Below are positions 1 to 9,500 of a DNA stretch of 57,148 nucleotides, in pieces. Source of the stretch: Paenibacillus sp. YN15 (GTDB lineage: Bacteria; Bacillota; Bacilli; Paenibacillales; NBRC-103111); NCBI RefSeq assembly GCF_003285005.1, contig NZ_QMFA01000025.1:1-57148 (forward strand), given 5' to 3'. Position numbers and translations under genes: made by a program. The notes under the pieces were generated by a model. That model saw only the letters and a list, made by a program, of their open reading frames with translations, did no database searches and had not been told where the DNA came from. Numbering within the stretch: the stretch's first letter is position 1; every line of letters begins with the position of its first letter.

Positions 1-70
1 CGCGTGCTAGTACCGTGCCCTTATAGGGCTGATGGAAGCCACCGGCTAAGCCGGTGGTTATGACTTGGCA
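1..70 (+). mobile_element. Possible right end of an IS200/IS605-type (TnpB) element, partial
   Basis: Two hairpins stand close together: GCCC/GGGC around a TTATA loop (17-29), then an 8-bp perfect stem CCACCGGC/GCCGGTGG with a TAA loop (39-57), followed by TTATGAC. A compact stable hairpin just before the boundary is typical of IS605-family right ends, which double as the 3' end of the TnpB guide RNA. The transposase gene itself would lie upstream of the window. The hairpins could instead belong to a terminator, although no T-run follows. Confidence 0.35.
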
Positions 71-160
71 GCGCATGCAGCCCCCCTTGTTGTTTTGGAC
101 CGGGCTTGCATGTAAAATAAAGGGGACTTATGCGGGGAGCGCGGGGATAGGAGAATGGGA

Positions 161-2533
161 ATGGAAACAAAACGAAGGAAATGGTTCAACGGGCGGAGTG
201 TGCTGCTCACATGGTCTTTGTCCTATCTGGCCGTGCTGCTGCTTCCGGTGGTCTTAAGCGCCATTGTCTACGTGCAGTCCAGCAAAATGCTCACGGATGA
301 AATTCATCTGGCCAACAATTCACTGCTCAAGCAGCTAAGAGAGCTGATGGACAAGCAGATTGAGGCGGTGGACCGGCTGAATTTTGAGCTGAGCTGGAAT
401 ACGAAGGTCCGGGAGCTGGTGGATCAGCACAAATATACCACCTACCCGGAGGAATACCTGTATGATCTCCACAATGCCACCAAGGATTTGGTGCTGTACC
501 AGTCTGCTTATTCCGAGGCGGATTTATTCTATATTTATCTTGCCCAGCGGGATGCGGTAATGCTGCCCGGCGTGTACCGCGATACCCAGTTTGCGTATAA
601 TGAGCACCACCAGTCCTCCGATTTGAGCTACGAGGAATGGATCGCCATTCTCCGCAGGGACAAGTTCAAGGGATTTGTCCCCATGAAGCGGGTTTTGGAC
701 AGAGGGGGCTCCGTTCCCACCCTGGCTTATATCAACACCTATGACTATGAGGAAGGCAAACCCTCCGGCGCCAATGTGATTATGATTGACCAGTCCAAGA
801 TATTGACGGCGATTAATAATATCCAGGACTTCAGCAAGGGCCTGGTTCTAATAACGGATGCGGACAATAAGGTGCTGGTATCCAGCTCGGAGTCCGGCCT
901 TCTCTCCCAATTGCCCTTCGGCAGGCTGCCGGAGGGAGGGGGGATGTTTTTTTGGGAGTCGGAGGGGCATAAATATGAGGTCTTCAACATTCCGTCGGCG
1001 GTGTCGAAGCTTCAGTACATTTCCATCATCCCCAGTGAGGTGTATTGGAAAAAAGCGCAGCTGGTCCGCAATCTCACCTTTATGAGCATAGCGGCAAGCC
1101 TTATCGGAGGCGGGATTTTGACCTTTATCTTCCTGCGTCTGAACTACAATCCCGTGCAGCGGCTTGTGCGCGCCTTCAGGAACAAGTCTGTAGGGGAAAA
1201 GAGCGGCAATGAGTTTCTGTTTATCCAGCAGGCGGTGGACAGCACGTTGAGCGAGATGGATCATATGATGCTGGAGATGAAGAAGCAGCATCATACTCTG
1301 CGCTCCAATTTTGTCACGCGGCTCCTGAAGGGAAAGCAGGACAACGGGCTGCCGCTGGAGGAATCCCTCGCCGCCTTCGAGATGGAGCTGCTGTCGGACC
1401 GGTTTGCCGTTCTGCTTTGTTATATTGAGGATCACGATGTTTTCCTGGAGCGGATTCAGGGCAAAAGCATGGCGGAGAAGCTGAAGCTCCTGTATTTCAT
1501 CGTCACCAATGTGGTGGAGGAATTGATCCATGTCCGCCACCGCGGTTATGTGACGGAGGTGGATGATGAGCTGGCCTGTCTCGTCAGCCTGTCGGCCACG
1601 GCGCCGGAGGAACAGATGCAGGATATGCTCCAGGCGGCCAGGACCGCCCAGGAATTCCTTGCAGACAAGTACAGCATCTACATTACCGTTTCCCTAAGCC
1701 GGATTTACAGCGGATTGGACCAGGTCCACCAGGCTTATCAGGAAGCCCTATACGCCATGGAATACAAGCTGGTGATGGGCAAGCAGGAGATTCTTCCCTA
1801 CGAGGAAATTGAACGGTATACCACCAGGGCGGAAACGGATTCCGGCTATTATTACCCCCTGCAGCATGAACAGCAGCTGATGAATCATGTGAAAGTAGGA
1901 GATTTCGCCGCGGCCAAGGGGGCGTTGGAGGAAATCCTGGAGATGAACTTTGCCGGGCATTCCGTTTCCGTTCCGGTTGCCCGCTGCCTGATGCTGGATC
2001 TGGTGGGTACGCTGATTAAGAGCATCGGGGAATTGGGGGCCGCCCAGGACAATATCCTGATCCAGAATCCCAGGCGGATTGAACGCCTGTCCGCTTCGGA
2101 GACGTTGACGGAGATGCGGGAGCATCTCACTGAAATGCTTCAGGAGGCATGCGATTATGCGGAGGCAAAGCGTATGCAGAATGTCCAACTGAACCGCCAG
2201 CGGGCGCTGGACGGCCTGATCGGCGAGGTGTCGGCGTATATCGATGAGCATTATGCCGATCCCGGGCTGAATGTATCTGTGCTGGGGCAGCTGTTCGAGA
2301 TGAAGCCTACTTATTTGTCCAAGCTGTATAAGGATCAGACGGGCGAAGGGCTGCTGGAGGCGGTGAACCGGAAGCGGATCGCCTACGCCAAGCAGCTGAT
2401 GTCCGCCGGCAAGCTGACGGTGAATGAGGCTGCCGAGAAATCCGGCTTTAACGATGTGGGCACCTTCATCCGCACCTTCAAAAAAATCGAAGGCATCACT
2501 CCCGGCAAGTACAAGGAAATTCATGAGGAATAA
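161..2533 (+). CDS. Membrane-anchored AraC-family transcriptional regulator (module A)
   Basis: This 790-residue protein is a one-component sensor. A transmembrane helix near residues 15-36 and another near 305-325 flank an extracellular sensing region of about 270 residues. A cytoplasmic linker region follows, and a C-terminal AraC helix-turn-helix pair occupies roughly the last 100 residues, ending in the family signature GFNDVGTFIRTFKKIEGITPGKY. In Paenibacillus such proteins sit next to sugar ABC transporters and activate them when saccharide is present outside. ATG 161 is preferred over the ATG at 155 because GGAG at 150-153 is 7 nt upstream of 161 but touches 155. A terminator follows directly. 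The regulator at 38676 is a close paralogue, with the same layout and shared phrases such as 'EALYAMEYKLVMGKQEI'. The ligand is unknown. Confidence 0.85.
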   Translation: METKRRKWFNGRSVLLTWSLSYLAVLLLPVVLSAIVYVQSSKMLTDEIHLANNSLLKQLRELMDKQIEAVDRLNFELSWNTKVRELVDQHKYTTYPEEYLYDLHNATKDLVLYQSAYSEADLFYIYLAQRDAVMLPGVYRDTQFAYNEHHQSSDLSYEEWIAILRRDKFKGFVPMKRVLDRGGSVPTLAYINTYDYEEGKPSGANVIMIDQSKILTAINNIQDFSKGLVLITDADNKVLVSSSESGLLSQLPFGRLPEGGGMFFWESEGHKYEVFNIPSAVSKLQYISIIPSEVYWKKAQLVRNLTFMSIAASLIGGGILTFIFLRLNYNPVQRLVRAFRNKSVGEKSGNEFLFIQQAVDSTLSEMDHMMLEMKKQHHTLRSNFVTRLLKGKQDNGLPLEESLAAFEMELLSDRFAVLLCYIEDHDVFLERIQGKSMAEKLKLLYFIVTNVVEELIHVRHRGYVTEVDDELACLVSLSATAPEEQMQDMLQAARTAQEFLADKYSIYITVSLSRIYSGLDQVHQAYQEALYAMEYKLVMGKQEILPYEEIERYTTRAETDSGYYYPLQHEQQLMNHVKVGDFAAAKGALEEILEMNFAGHSVSVPVARCLMLDLVGTLIKSIGELGAAQDNILIQNPRRIERLSASETLTEMREHLTEMLQEACDYAEAKRMQNVQLNRQRALDGLIGEVSAYIDEHYADPGLNVSVLGQLFEMKPTYLSKLYKDQTGEGLLEAVNRKRIAYAKQLMSAGKLTVNEAAEKSGFNDVGTFIRTFKKIEGITPGKYKEIHEE

Positions 2534-2540
2534 TATTTTT

Positions 2541-2584
2541 GCCGACCCTGCTCCGGACTATTCTGCTCCGGTCAGGGTTTTTTT
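2541..2584 (+). terminator. Rho-independent terminator after AraC regulator
   Basis: Arms CCCTG..CCGGA and TCCGG..CAGGG form an interrupted stem and are followed by seven or more T. It separates the regulator from the transport operon of module A. Confidence 0.75.
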
Positions 2585-2643
2585 GCGCTTAAACCGACGT
2601 CTTGTCATGGGTTTTGGACCATATGCGCATCCTTTTGGAGATA

Positions 2644-2669
2644 TTGCCGATTTCGCCGATGCCGATTTC
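2644..2669 (+). promoter_or_regulatory. Candidate operator: direct repeat of GCCGATTTC
   Basis: GCCGATTTC occurs at 2646-2654 and again at 2661-2669, 15 nt apart, with another GCCGAT between them. The 265-nt gap upstream of the module A lipoprotein holds this repeat after the terminator. Related TTGCCAAT motifs occur at 34743, 38568 and 42737. Tandem half-sites are usual for AraC-family proteins. The assignment is inference. Confidence 0.4.
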
Positions 2670-2798
2670 AATTCCATTGGATGTACTGAAGATATACAAG
2701 GGAAGCGGGGAAACTTATAGTAAAGGCATGAGCTGCGGCAAGCAGGCTCTTAACGGAAGAATCACATTTTACGGATCAAAAAAAGGAGGTTAATAAGA

Positions 2799-4436
2799 GT
2801 GCGGAAAACATTCAGAAAAACAGTGCCCGCTCTGATGGCATTCGCAATGGTGGGCGGAGCGCTGGCAGGATGCTCCGATAAAGGCGGGGAGCAAGGCGCG
2901 GCATCACCGGCTGCGGGAGGTTCAGCGGCACCTGCAGGGGCAGTTGCGTATCCGCTGCAAACGGATAAAACCCTGACTTACTGGGGAGCATTGCCCAACA
3001 ACCTGGTGGGAGTCAAGTCCAAGCATGATGAGGTTCCTTTTTATCAGGAATGGCAGAAGCGGACCGGCGTAAAGGTGAATTTCACCACACCCCCTGCCAA
3101 CCAGAGCAATGAAGCCTTCAACGTGATGCTGGCTTCCGGGGAATTGCCGGACATGCTGGAATACAACTTCTTCAACTTCCCCGGCGGACCGGAAAAAGCC
3201 ATTAAAGACGGCTACATTATGAAGCTGAATGACCTGATTGATAAATATGCCCCTAACTATAAGAAGTATCTGAAGGAGCATCCGGAAGTCGATAAGATGG
3301 TCAAAACCGATGAAGGCAGCTATTATGCTTTCCCCTTTATCCGGGGCGATGATTCCCTTCTCATTTTCCAAGGCCCTGTGATCCGCAAGGACTGGCTGGA
3401 TGAGCTGGGACTGCCGGTTCCGGAAACCATCGATGATTGGACTGCAACACTGAAGGCTTTCAAGGAGAAAAAGGGAGCCAAAGCGCCCATCTCCTTCGTG
3501 GGCAAACCCCGGGTATTCAATGAATTGGGCAATGGCGCTTTTGTTGGCGCCTTCGGTGTAACCCGCGACTTCTATCTGGAAAACGGAACGGTCAAATTCG
3601 GACCGGCGGAGAAGGGCTATAAGGAATTCCTGGCGCTCTTCCGTCAATGGTATGCCGACGGCCTGCTGGACAAGGATGTAGCCACCGTGGATTCCAAGGT
3701 GCTGGACGCCAATATTACCTCCGGCGCAACAGGCGCAACCTGGGGCAACGCCGGCGGCGGCATCGGCAAATGGCAGCCTCTGCTGAAGGAAAAGGATGCC
3801 AAGGCTTCTGTCGTAGGAACTCCTTACCCGGTTCTCAAAAAGGGCGACACTCCGAAATTCGGCCAGCGGGATTATGCGTTCTCCACCGGCGGCATGGTGG
3901 CCATTTCGTCCAATTCCAAAAACGCCGAGCTGGCTGTGAAGCTGCTGGATTACGGCTACAGTGAAGAAGGTCAACTGTTCCATAACTTCGGCACCGAGGG
4001 TGTCAGCTACAAGATGGAGAACGGCTATCCGAAATATACTGATCTGATTATGAAGAACCCTGACAAGCTGGCGCCTGCCCAAGCCATGAGCCTTTATATC
4101 AGAGGAAATACTATGGGCCCCTTCGTCCAGGATAAGCGGTATTCCGAGCAGTATCTGAACATGCCTGAGCAGCAGCAGGCGGTGTCCATCTGGCAGAAGA
4201 CGGATATGGCCAAGTATCAGCTTCCGCTGGTGACTCCGACGCCGGAGGAAAGCGCCGAGTATGCCAAGATCATGACCGATGTGAACACTCTGGTGGATGA
4301 AATGACCCTGAAAATTATTCTGGGGGCGGAGCCGTTGGATTCCTTCGAGAAGTACGTGGAGAAAATGAACTCCATCAAGCTCTCCCGCGCCATCGAGATC
4401 AAGAAGGCGGCGCTGGACCGCTACAATAAGCGGTAA
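2799..4436 (+). CDS. Extracellular solute-binding lipoprotein, CUT1 sugar transporter (module A)
   Basis: This 545-residue lipoprotein has a signal peptide ending in the lipobox LAGC (Cys25), then a Gly/Ala/Ser/Pro-rich tether, then a large LplA/YtcQ-type substrate-binding domain. It captures oligosaccharide outside the membrane and delivers it to the two permeases that follow. The start is GTG, with a perfect AAAGGAGGT 8 nt upstream. It is a paralogue of the lipoproteins at 34891 and 41068; all three share 'YWG/AEL', 'PFFQEWQ' or 'PFYQEWQ', 'PGGPEKAIKDGYI'-like and 'QGPxIRKDWLDxLGLxVP' stretches. The sugar is not readable from sequence; the context favours a pectin-derived oligomer. It heads the module A transport operon. 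Confidence 0.9.
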   Translation: MRKTFRKTVPALMAFAMVGGALAGCSDKGGEQGAASPAAGGSAAPAGAVAYPLQTDKTLTYWGALPNNLVGVKSKHDEVPFYQEWQKRTGVKVNFTTPPANQSNEAFNVMLASGELPDMLEYNFFNFPGGPEKAIKDGYIMKLNDLIDKYAPNYKKYLKEHPEVDKMVKTDEGSYYAFPFIRGDDSLLIFQGPVIRKDWLDELGLPVPETIDDWTATLKAFKEKKGAKAPISFVGKPRVFNELGNGAFVGAFGVTRDFYLENGTVKFGPAEKGYKEFLALFRQWYADGLLDKDVATVDSKVLDANITSGATGATWGNAGGGIGKWQPLLKEKDAKASVVGTPYPVLKKGDTPKFGQRDYAFSTGGMVAISSNSKNAELAVKLLDYGYSEEGQLFHNFGTEGVSYKMENGYPKYTDLIMKNPDKLAPAQAMSLYIRGNTMGPFVQDKRYSEQYLNMPEQQQAVSIWQKTDMAKYQLPLVTPTPEESAEYAKIMTDVNTLVDEMTLKIILGAEPLDSFEKYVEKMNSIKLSRAIEIKKAALDRYNKR

Positions 4437-4450
4437 GACGCAAGGAGGAG

Positions 4451-4484
4451 CCGGGAGAAGCAGAGTATTTCTTCTCCCGGTTTT
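4451..4484 (+). terminator. Attenuator-like hairpin between lipoprotein and permeases
   Basis: A perfect 10-bp stem, CCGGGAGAAG/CTTCTCCCGG, is followed by only four T. A weak terminator here would lower permease expression relative to the binding protein, an arrangement common in such operons. A comparable hairpin occupies the same place in module B (36576-36601). Confidence 0.6.
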
Positions 4485-4508
4485 ATAGAGAAGGAGGAGT
4501 GGCAGGAG

Positions 4509-5468
4509 ATGTCCAAAGTGACAGCGATTAGCGGACACGAGGCCGTAATTGACAGAAACAGCTTCAAACACCGGTTTGGCCGGGATTTTAAGCTTAACAA
4601 GCTGCTGTATGCGATGATGATTCCCGTTATTGCATATTACATTATTTTTCACTATTTTCCCATGTACGGAGCGGTTATCGCCTTTAAGGACTATTCCCCC
4701 ATGAAGGGGATTATGGGCAGCGATTGGATTGGCTTTGCCCATTTCAAGGACTTCTTCGGCAGCTATTATTTTTGGCGGATTCTGACGAATACTGTGGTTA
4801 TCAGCGTCTATTCCCTGATTTTTATGTTCCCGGCTCCGATTATTCTCGCCTTGCTGATTAATGAAGTGAAGAACCAAGCTTTTAAGCGGGTTGTCCAAAC
4901 GGTTTCCTATATGCCGTATTTTATCTCCCTGGTTGTCATCTGCGGCATGATCACCGACTTCACCAACAGCAACGGCATTATTAATACAATCTTCTCCTGG
5001 TTCGGCTATGACGGCGCAGCCATGCTGCAGAAGCCGGGTTTGTTCCGCCCCATCTATATCTTCTCGGAAATTTGGCAAAAAATCGGCTGGGATTCCATCA
5101 TCTATATCGCAGCGCTGATGGGCATTGACCAGGAGCAATATGAGGCAGCCCGCATTGACGGCGCCAGCCGCCTGAAGCAAATGCTGTATATCACCCTGCC
5201 CGGCATTCTGCCCACTATCACCATTATGTTCATTCTGCGGATGGGCAATATGCTCAATGTCGGTTTTGAGAAGATTATCTTGCTGTACAATCCGGTGACG
5301 TATGAGACGGCGGATGTTATTTCTTCCTTTGTATACCGGAAGGGGCTCTTGGAATTCGGCTGGAGCTACAGCACCGCAGTGGGGCTGTTCAATTCGATTG
5401 TTAATCTATTGCTGTTGGTCTCGGCCAACTATATCAGCCGCAGAGTCAATGACAGCAGCCTGTGGTAA
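4509..5468 (+). CDS. CUT1 sugar ABC permease, LplB type (module A)
   Basis: This 319-residue inner-membrane permease has about six transmembrane helices; the first begins near residue 35 (YAMMIPVIAYYIIFHY). The cytoplasmic EAA loop, which docks on the ATPase, reads EAARIDGA at residues 212-219. It pairs with the permease that starts 14 nt after its stop codon to form the channel. It is nearly superimposable on the permease at 36632, with shared stretches such as 'KDYSPMKGIMGSDW' and 'YIAALMGIDQEQYEAAR', so the two modules are paralogous. A GGAGG lies a few bases before the start. No ATPase gene is in the operon. Confidence 0.92.
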   Translation: MSKVTAISGHEAVIDRNSFKHRFGRDFKLNKLLYAMMIPVIAYYIIFHYFPMYGAVIAFKDYSPMKGIMGSDWIGFAHFKDFFGSYYFWRILTNTVVISVYSLIFMFPAPIILALLINEVKNQAFKRVVQTVSYMPYFISLVVICGMITDFTNSNGIINTIFSWFGYDGAAMLQKPGLFRPIYIFSEIWQKIGWDSIIYIAALMGIDQEQYEAARIDGASRLKQMLYITLPGILPTITIMFILRMGNMLNVGFEKIILLYNPVTYETADVISSFVYRKGLLEFGWSYSTAVGLFNSIVNLLLLVSANYISRRVNDSSLW

Positions 5469-5482
5469 AGGAGGGTTCATTC

Positions 5483-6364
5483 ATGCACAGCAAAATCGGC
5501 TCCGGAGAAAGAGCCTTCGTTGTCACCATATATGTGCTGCTATCTGCTTTGGTTATTGTAACGTTATATCCGCTCTTGTATGTGGCGTTTGCTTCCTTCA
5601 GCGATTCCTCCCAGCTTATCGCCCACCGGGGCTTTATGTACAAACCCTTGGGCTTTAGCCTGGAGGCTTACAAAAGCGTATTCAACAATCCCGGCATCAT
5701 CAAGGGTTATGGCAATACCCTGTTTATTCTGGTGGCAGGGGTGACGCTGAATCTGTTCCTCACCGCCATTGCCGCTTATGTGTTGTCCCGCAGAAATGTT
5801 ATGTGGAACAACATGTTTACCATCCTCATCGTATTTACAATGTTCTTCCACGGCGGATTGGTTCCGTTGTATCTGGTGGTGAAGGGGGCAGGCCTCATTG
5901 ATTCCTTGTGGGCCACGATTATTCCGTTTGCTGTCAGCACCTTCAACCTGATTATTATGCGCACTTCCTTTCAGGCTATTCCCGAAAGCCTGGAGGAATC
6001 GGCCAAGATTGACGGAGCCAACCATTTGACCATTCTGTTCCGGATTGTGCTGCCTTTGTCCATGCCGGTAGTGGCGGTTATGATTCTGTATTATGCGGTG
6101 GAAAAATGGAATGCCTGGTTCTACGCCTCCATCTTCCTGAAGGACCGCAATCTGTTCCCGCTGCAGCTGGTGCTCCGGGAAATCCTCATTGCCAACTCTA
6201 CGGACACCATGACCTCCGGAGCCAGCTCCGGCGATCAATTCAAAATCGGCGAAACCATCAAGTATGCCACCATCATGGTGGCAACGGTGCCGATTCTGGT
6301 TGTGTATCCCTTCGTGCAGAAGTATTTCGTGAAGGGCGTTATGATCGGTGCGGTGAAGGGATAA
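5483..6364 (+). CDS. CUT1 sugar ABC permease, YtcP/LplC type (module A)
   Basis: This 293-residue partner permease has six predicted helices, an EAA-type loop (EESAKIDGANH) and the usual C-terminus ending 'FVKGVMIGAVKG'. ATG 5483 is chosen because AAAGGAGGG at 5467-5475 lies 7 nt upstream; the longer reading frame from 5462 would overlap the previous gene and has no ribosome site. It is a paralogue of the permease at 37605. It ends the module A transport operon. No clear terminator separates it from the GH2 gene, so partial read-through into that gene is possible. Confidence 0.92.
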   Translation: MHSKIGSGERAFVVTIYVLLSALVIVTLYPLLYVAFASFSDSSQLIAHRGFMYKPLGFSLEAYKSVFNNPGIIKGYGNTLFILVAGVTLNLFLTAIAAYVLSRRNVMWNNMFTILIVFTMFFHGGLVPLYLVVKGAGLIDSLWATIIPFAVSTFNLIIMRTSFQAIPESLEESAKIDGANHLTILFRIVLPLSMPVVAVMILYYAVEKWNAWFYASIFLKDRNLFPLQLVLREILIANSTDTMTSGASSGDQFKIGETIKYATIMVATVPILVVYPFVQKYFVKGVMIGAVKG

Positions 6365-6386
6365 AACACTGGACAGGCACAAGATA

Positions 6387-6454
6387 ATGCAATTGAATCA
6401 AGATAGTCCAACCGCCCGCGGCCTGCCCCTCAAAAATGTCCCATTGCCGGAAGC
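6387..6454 (+). promoter_or_regulatory. Candidate operator pair upstream of GH2 gene
   Basis: Two blocks recur elsewhere in the window. ATGCAATTGAATCAAGATAG (6387-6406) matches GTGCAATTGAACAAAATAG at 16966. AAAAATGTCC followed by TTGCCGGAAGC (6432-6454) matches 13258 (AAAAATGTCC, TTGTCGGAAAC) and, in part, 16910 (AAGAATGTCC). They are probable binding sites for a shared regulator, perhaps the AraC sensor at 17034. This is inference. Confidence 0.45.
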
Positions 6455-6541
6455 GGCGTATGGGGGTACGCTCACTCTGCACACCTACGCGCTGATGCGA
6501 TCCGCAATACAGCCAAATAAATAGGGTGGAGGGGTACGGAT

Positions 6542-9500
6542 ATGAATACGCAGGAAGGGAAGTCTCAGGTATATAACTTTAATTACGGGTGGACCTTCAA
6601 GGTGGCGGATGCGTTTCCGCTGGCGGCTGCCCTGGAGGCGTGGAAGGACAAGGCAGGCCGGTATTTTTACGAAAAGGAATATGATGAGCAGGCTTGGGAA
6701 GCGGTGGGCCTTCCCCATACCTACAATGACAAGGATCTGTTTGTGGACCGGATCAAGGATGCAGGCAGCGGGCAAAAAAGAACCTTCTCCTTCTACCGGA
6801 AATGGTTCCGCCTGCCAACCTCCCACCACGGGAAAAAGGTGCTCATCGAATTTGAGGGCATCCGTCAAACCTGTTATCTGTACATCAACGGCATAATGGC
6901 AGGGTATTACGAAGCCGGGATTGCTCCCTTCGCCTTTGATCTAACCCCCTACGTGAACTATGACGGGGACAACCTGATTGCCATCGCCACAGACAGCACC
7001 TCCACCCGGGATCTGGATTTCTTCGTGGCGGAGACGCCCAATCATCCCGATGCGGCGCCCGGCGCGTTCATCGACTCCTTGACGGAGCAGGAGCATATAC
7101 CGGAATCGGCCCGGAGCGTCCGGTATTTCTGGAACTGCAATGACTTTAACCCTTCCGTGGGCGGTCTGACCAGAAGAATCCGGCTCCACGTAAAGCCGAA
7201 GCTGTATATCACCCTCCCGGTTTACAGCAATTTGCGGACCAAAGGGGTGTATATCTTCGGCTCGGACTATGATATCCCTCAGCGGAAAGCGGTTATTCAT
7301 GTCCACGCCGAGGTCCGCAACGAAACCGGCTCCGGCAAGTCCGTTGTCTTAGAGAGCGTGATCTGCGACCATCAGGGCAGAGAGATCAGCCGCAGCTTAT
7401 CCGGGCTGAACCTGATTCCCGCCGCCAAACTCCCGGCCGCGCCGCCCTTGGCCATTACGCCGGAGGATGCCTACCGCAAGGACGGGGAGAAATTCATCCC
7501 CCTGTCCGAGGATGAGGTGGCGCCCACCGCTACGGAGTCCGTTGAGGTTACGGTGGTGAAGCATTCGGCCGTCGTTGCGGGGCTGCGCTTCTGGTCGCCG
7601 GATGATCCTTATCTGTATACGGTCCACACCCGGCTGATGCTGGACGGGGAAGTGCTGGATACAGTGACCACCGTTACCGGCTTCCGCAAGGTTGCCTATG
7701 ATGGGGACGAGGGACTCAAGATCAATGACACCCGGGTTTGGCTCACCGGGTATGCCCAACGCTCCTCCAATGAATGGGCGGCCGTAGGCATTCCCGCAGA
7801 CTGGCTCCGGGATCTGGACGCCAAGCTGATCCGGGAGAGCAATGCCAACCATATCCGCTGGATGCATGTGGCGGCCAGCCCGGCGGATATCCGCTCCTGC
7901 GACCGGTACGGCGTGGTCTCTACCCAACCTGCGGGGGACAAGGAGCATGAGAATACCGGCAGGCAGTGGGATCAGCGGATGGAGGTTATGCGGGACATTA
8001 TCATTTATTTCCGAAATAATCCGTCCATTCTCTTCTGGGAGGCAGGCAACAACTCCATCAGCAAGGAGCATATGCGCGAAATGCGCCTCTTGAAAGAGCA
8101 GCTTGATCCCGATGGCGGCCGGTTTATGGGCTGCCGCACTCTGAACACCGAGGATGTAGTCAGGGAAGCGGAATATGTGGGCACCATGCTGAACCGCCAT
8201 GCAGGCCGTTTCCAATCCGCCAACATGCCGGTAACGGAAACGGAATACCTGCGGGAGGAAGCGCCGCGCCGGGTGTGGGATGATTTTTCCCCGCCGGACT
8301 ATGACTACGACAATCTGTGGCTTGGCCGGGGCGGCCGTAAGCAGCCCGGAGGCGACTGTTACGATTTGACCTCCGAGGAGCTTTCCCTGTATGCAGCCCG
8401 GGGATATGCCGAGTTTTTCAATGACCGCATCGGCGGGGCCTCCGGCAAAAATTTCTACGCAGCTGCGGCGGCCCTATGCTGGACGGACTCCGCGCAGCAC
8501 GGCAGGCAGGCGGCGTCGGAGAACGCCCGGATGAGCGGCCGGGTGGACCCGGTGCGCATCAAGAAGCAGAGCTTCGAGGCCTTCCGCACTATCCAGTCTC
8601 CCGTGCCTATGGTCAAGATCATCGGCCATTGGAATTATCCCCAGGAGGGCGGCGATAATTACCGGTATGCGCAGAAGGAGTTTGACGGGACCCACTGGCG
8701 CAAAACCGGCGAGTACGGCTTCCGCAATCCCAAGGATAAGACGGTGTATGTTCTGGGCAGCTATGCCATCGCCAGGGTAGAGCTGTTCATCAACGGGAAA
8801 CCGGCAGGGGTTTGCGATAAGCCGGTGGATACCTTTGTGTTCCCCTTCGAGCATGTGGATATTACCCAATCCGGCTCAATTGTCGCCAAGGCCTATGATT
8901 ACAAGGGCAAGCTGGCGGCGGAGGATGTGATTGAAACCGCCTCGGCGCCTTCCAGGCTGAGGCTGACTCCCTTCACAGGGGACCGGGGACTGCTGGCGGA
9001 TGGAGCCGACATTGCTTATGTGGATGTGGAGGTTCTGGATGAGCAGGGCCGCCTTTGCCCTCTCGCTTATGACCGCATCGACTTCACCCTGGAAGGGGAG
9101 GGCGTCTTCCTTGGCGGATACAATAGCGGCCGCTTCAACGGCTTCGGCAAGGCAGACAGCGTTATTCACCGGAACCATGTGTATGCGGAATGCGGCACTA
9201 ACCGGGTGTTCATCCGGTCCACCCGGAGGGCGGGGGAGATCAGGCTGACTGCGCGGATGAAGGATCTGCCGCCGGTGACGGCGGCCATTCATAGCCAGGC
9301 TGCCGATACCGCTGCTTTGGCCCGGGAGCAGCTCCAATGTCTTGCGCCCGTACATGGGGACCACGCACCTTCCTCCACGTATCCCTTCGAAGCCATCCCC
9401 GAAGCGGACGCGGCCAAGTATGTGCCGGAGGACAAGATGTATTGCAAGGTGCTGGTGGACGGCCAGGAGCCGGATACCCGCGGCATCTTAAGCGTCTATA

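Noticed and set aside
54-257. 67-residue frame at the window start
   Set aside because: It overlaps the AraC gene in another frame and starts inside the hairpin region; composition is not protein-like.
2922-5180. 752-residue open frame on the minus strand
   Set aside because: It lies opposite the lipoprotein and permease genes, has no ribosome site or family sequence and is rich in His/Gln/Leu, as expected for the complement of GC-rich coding.
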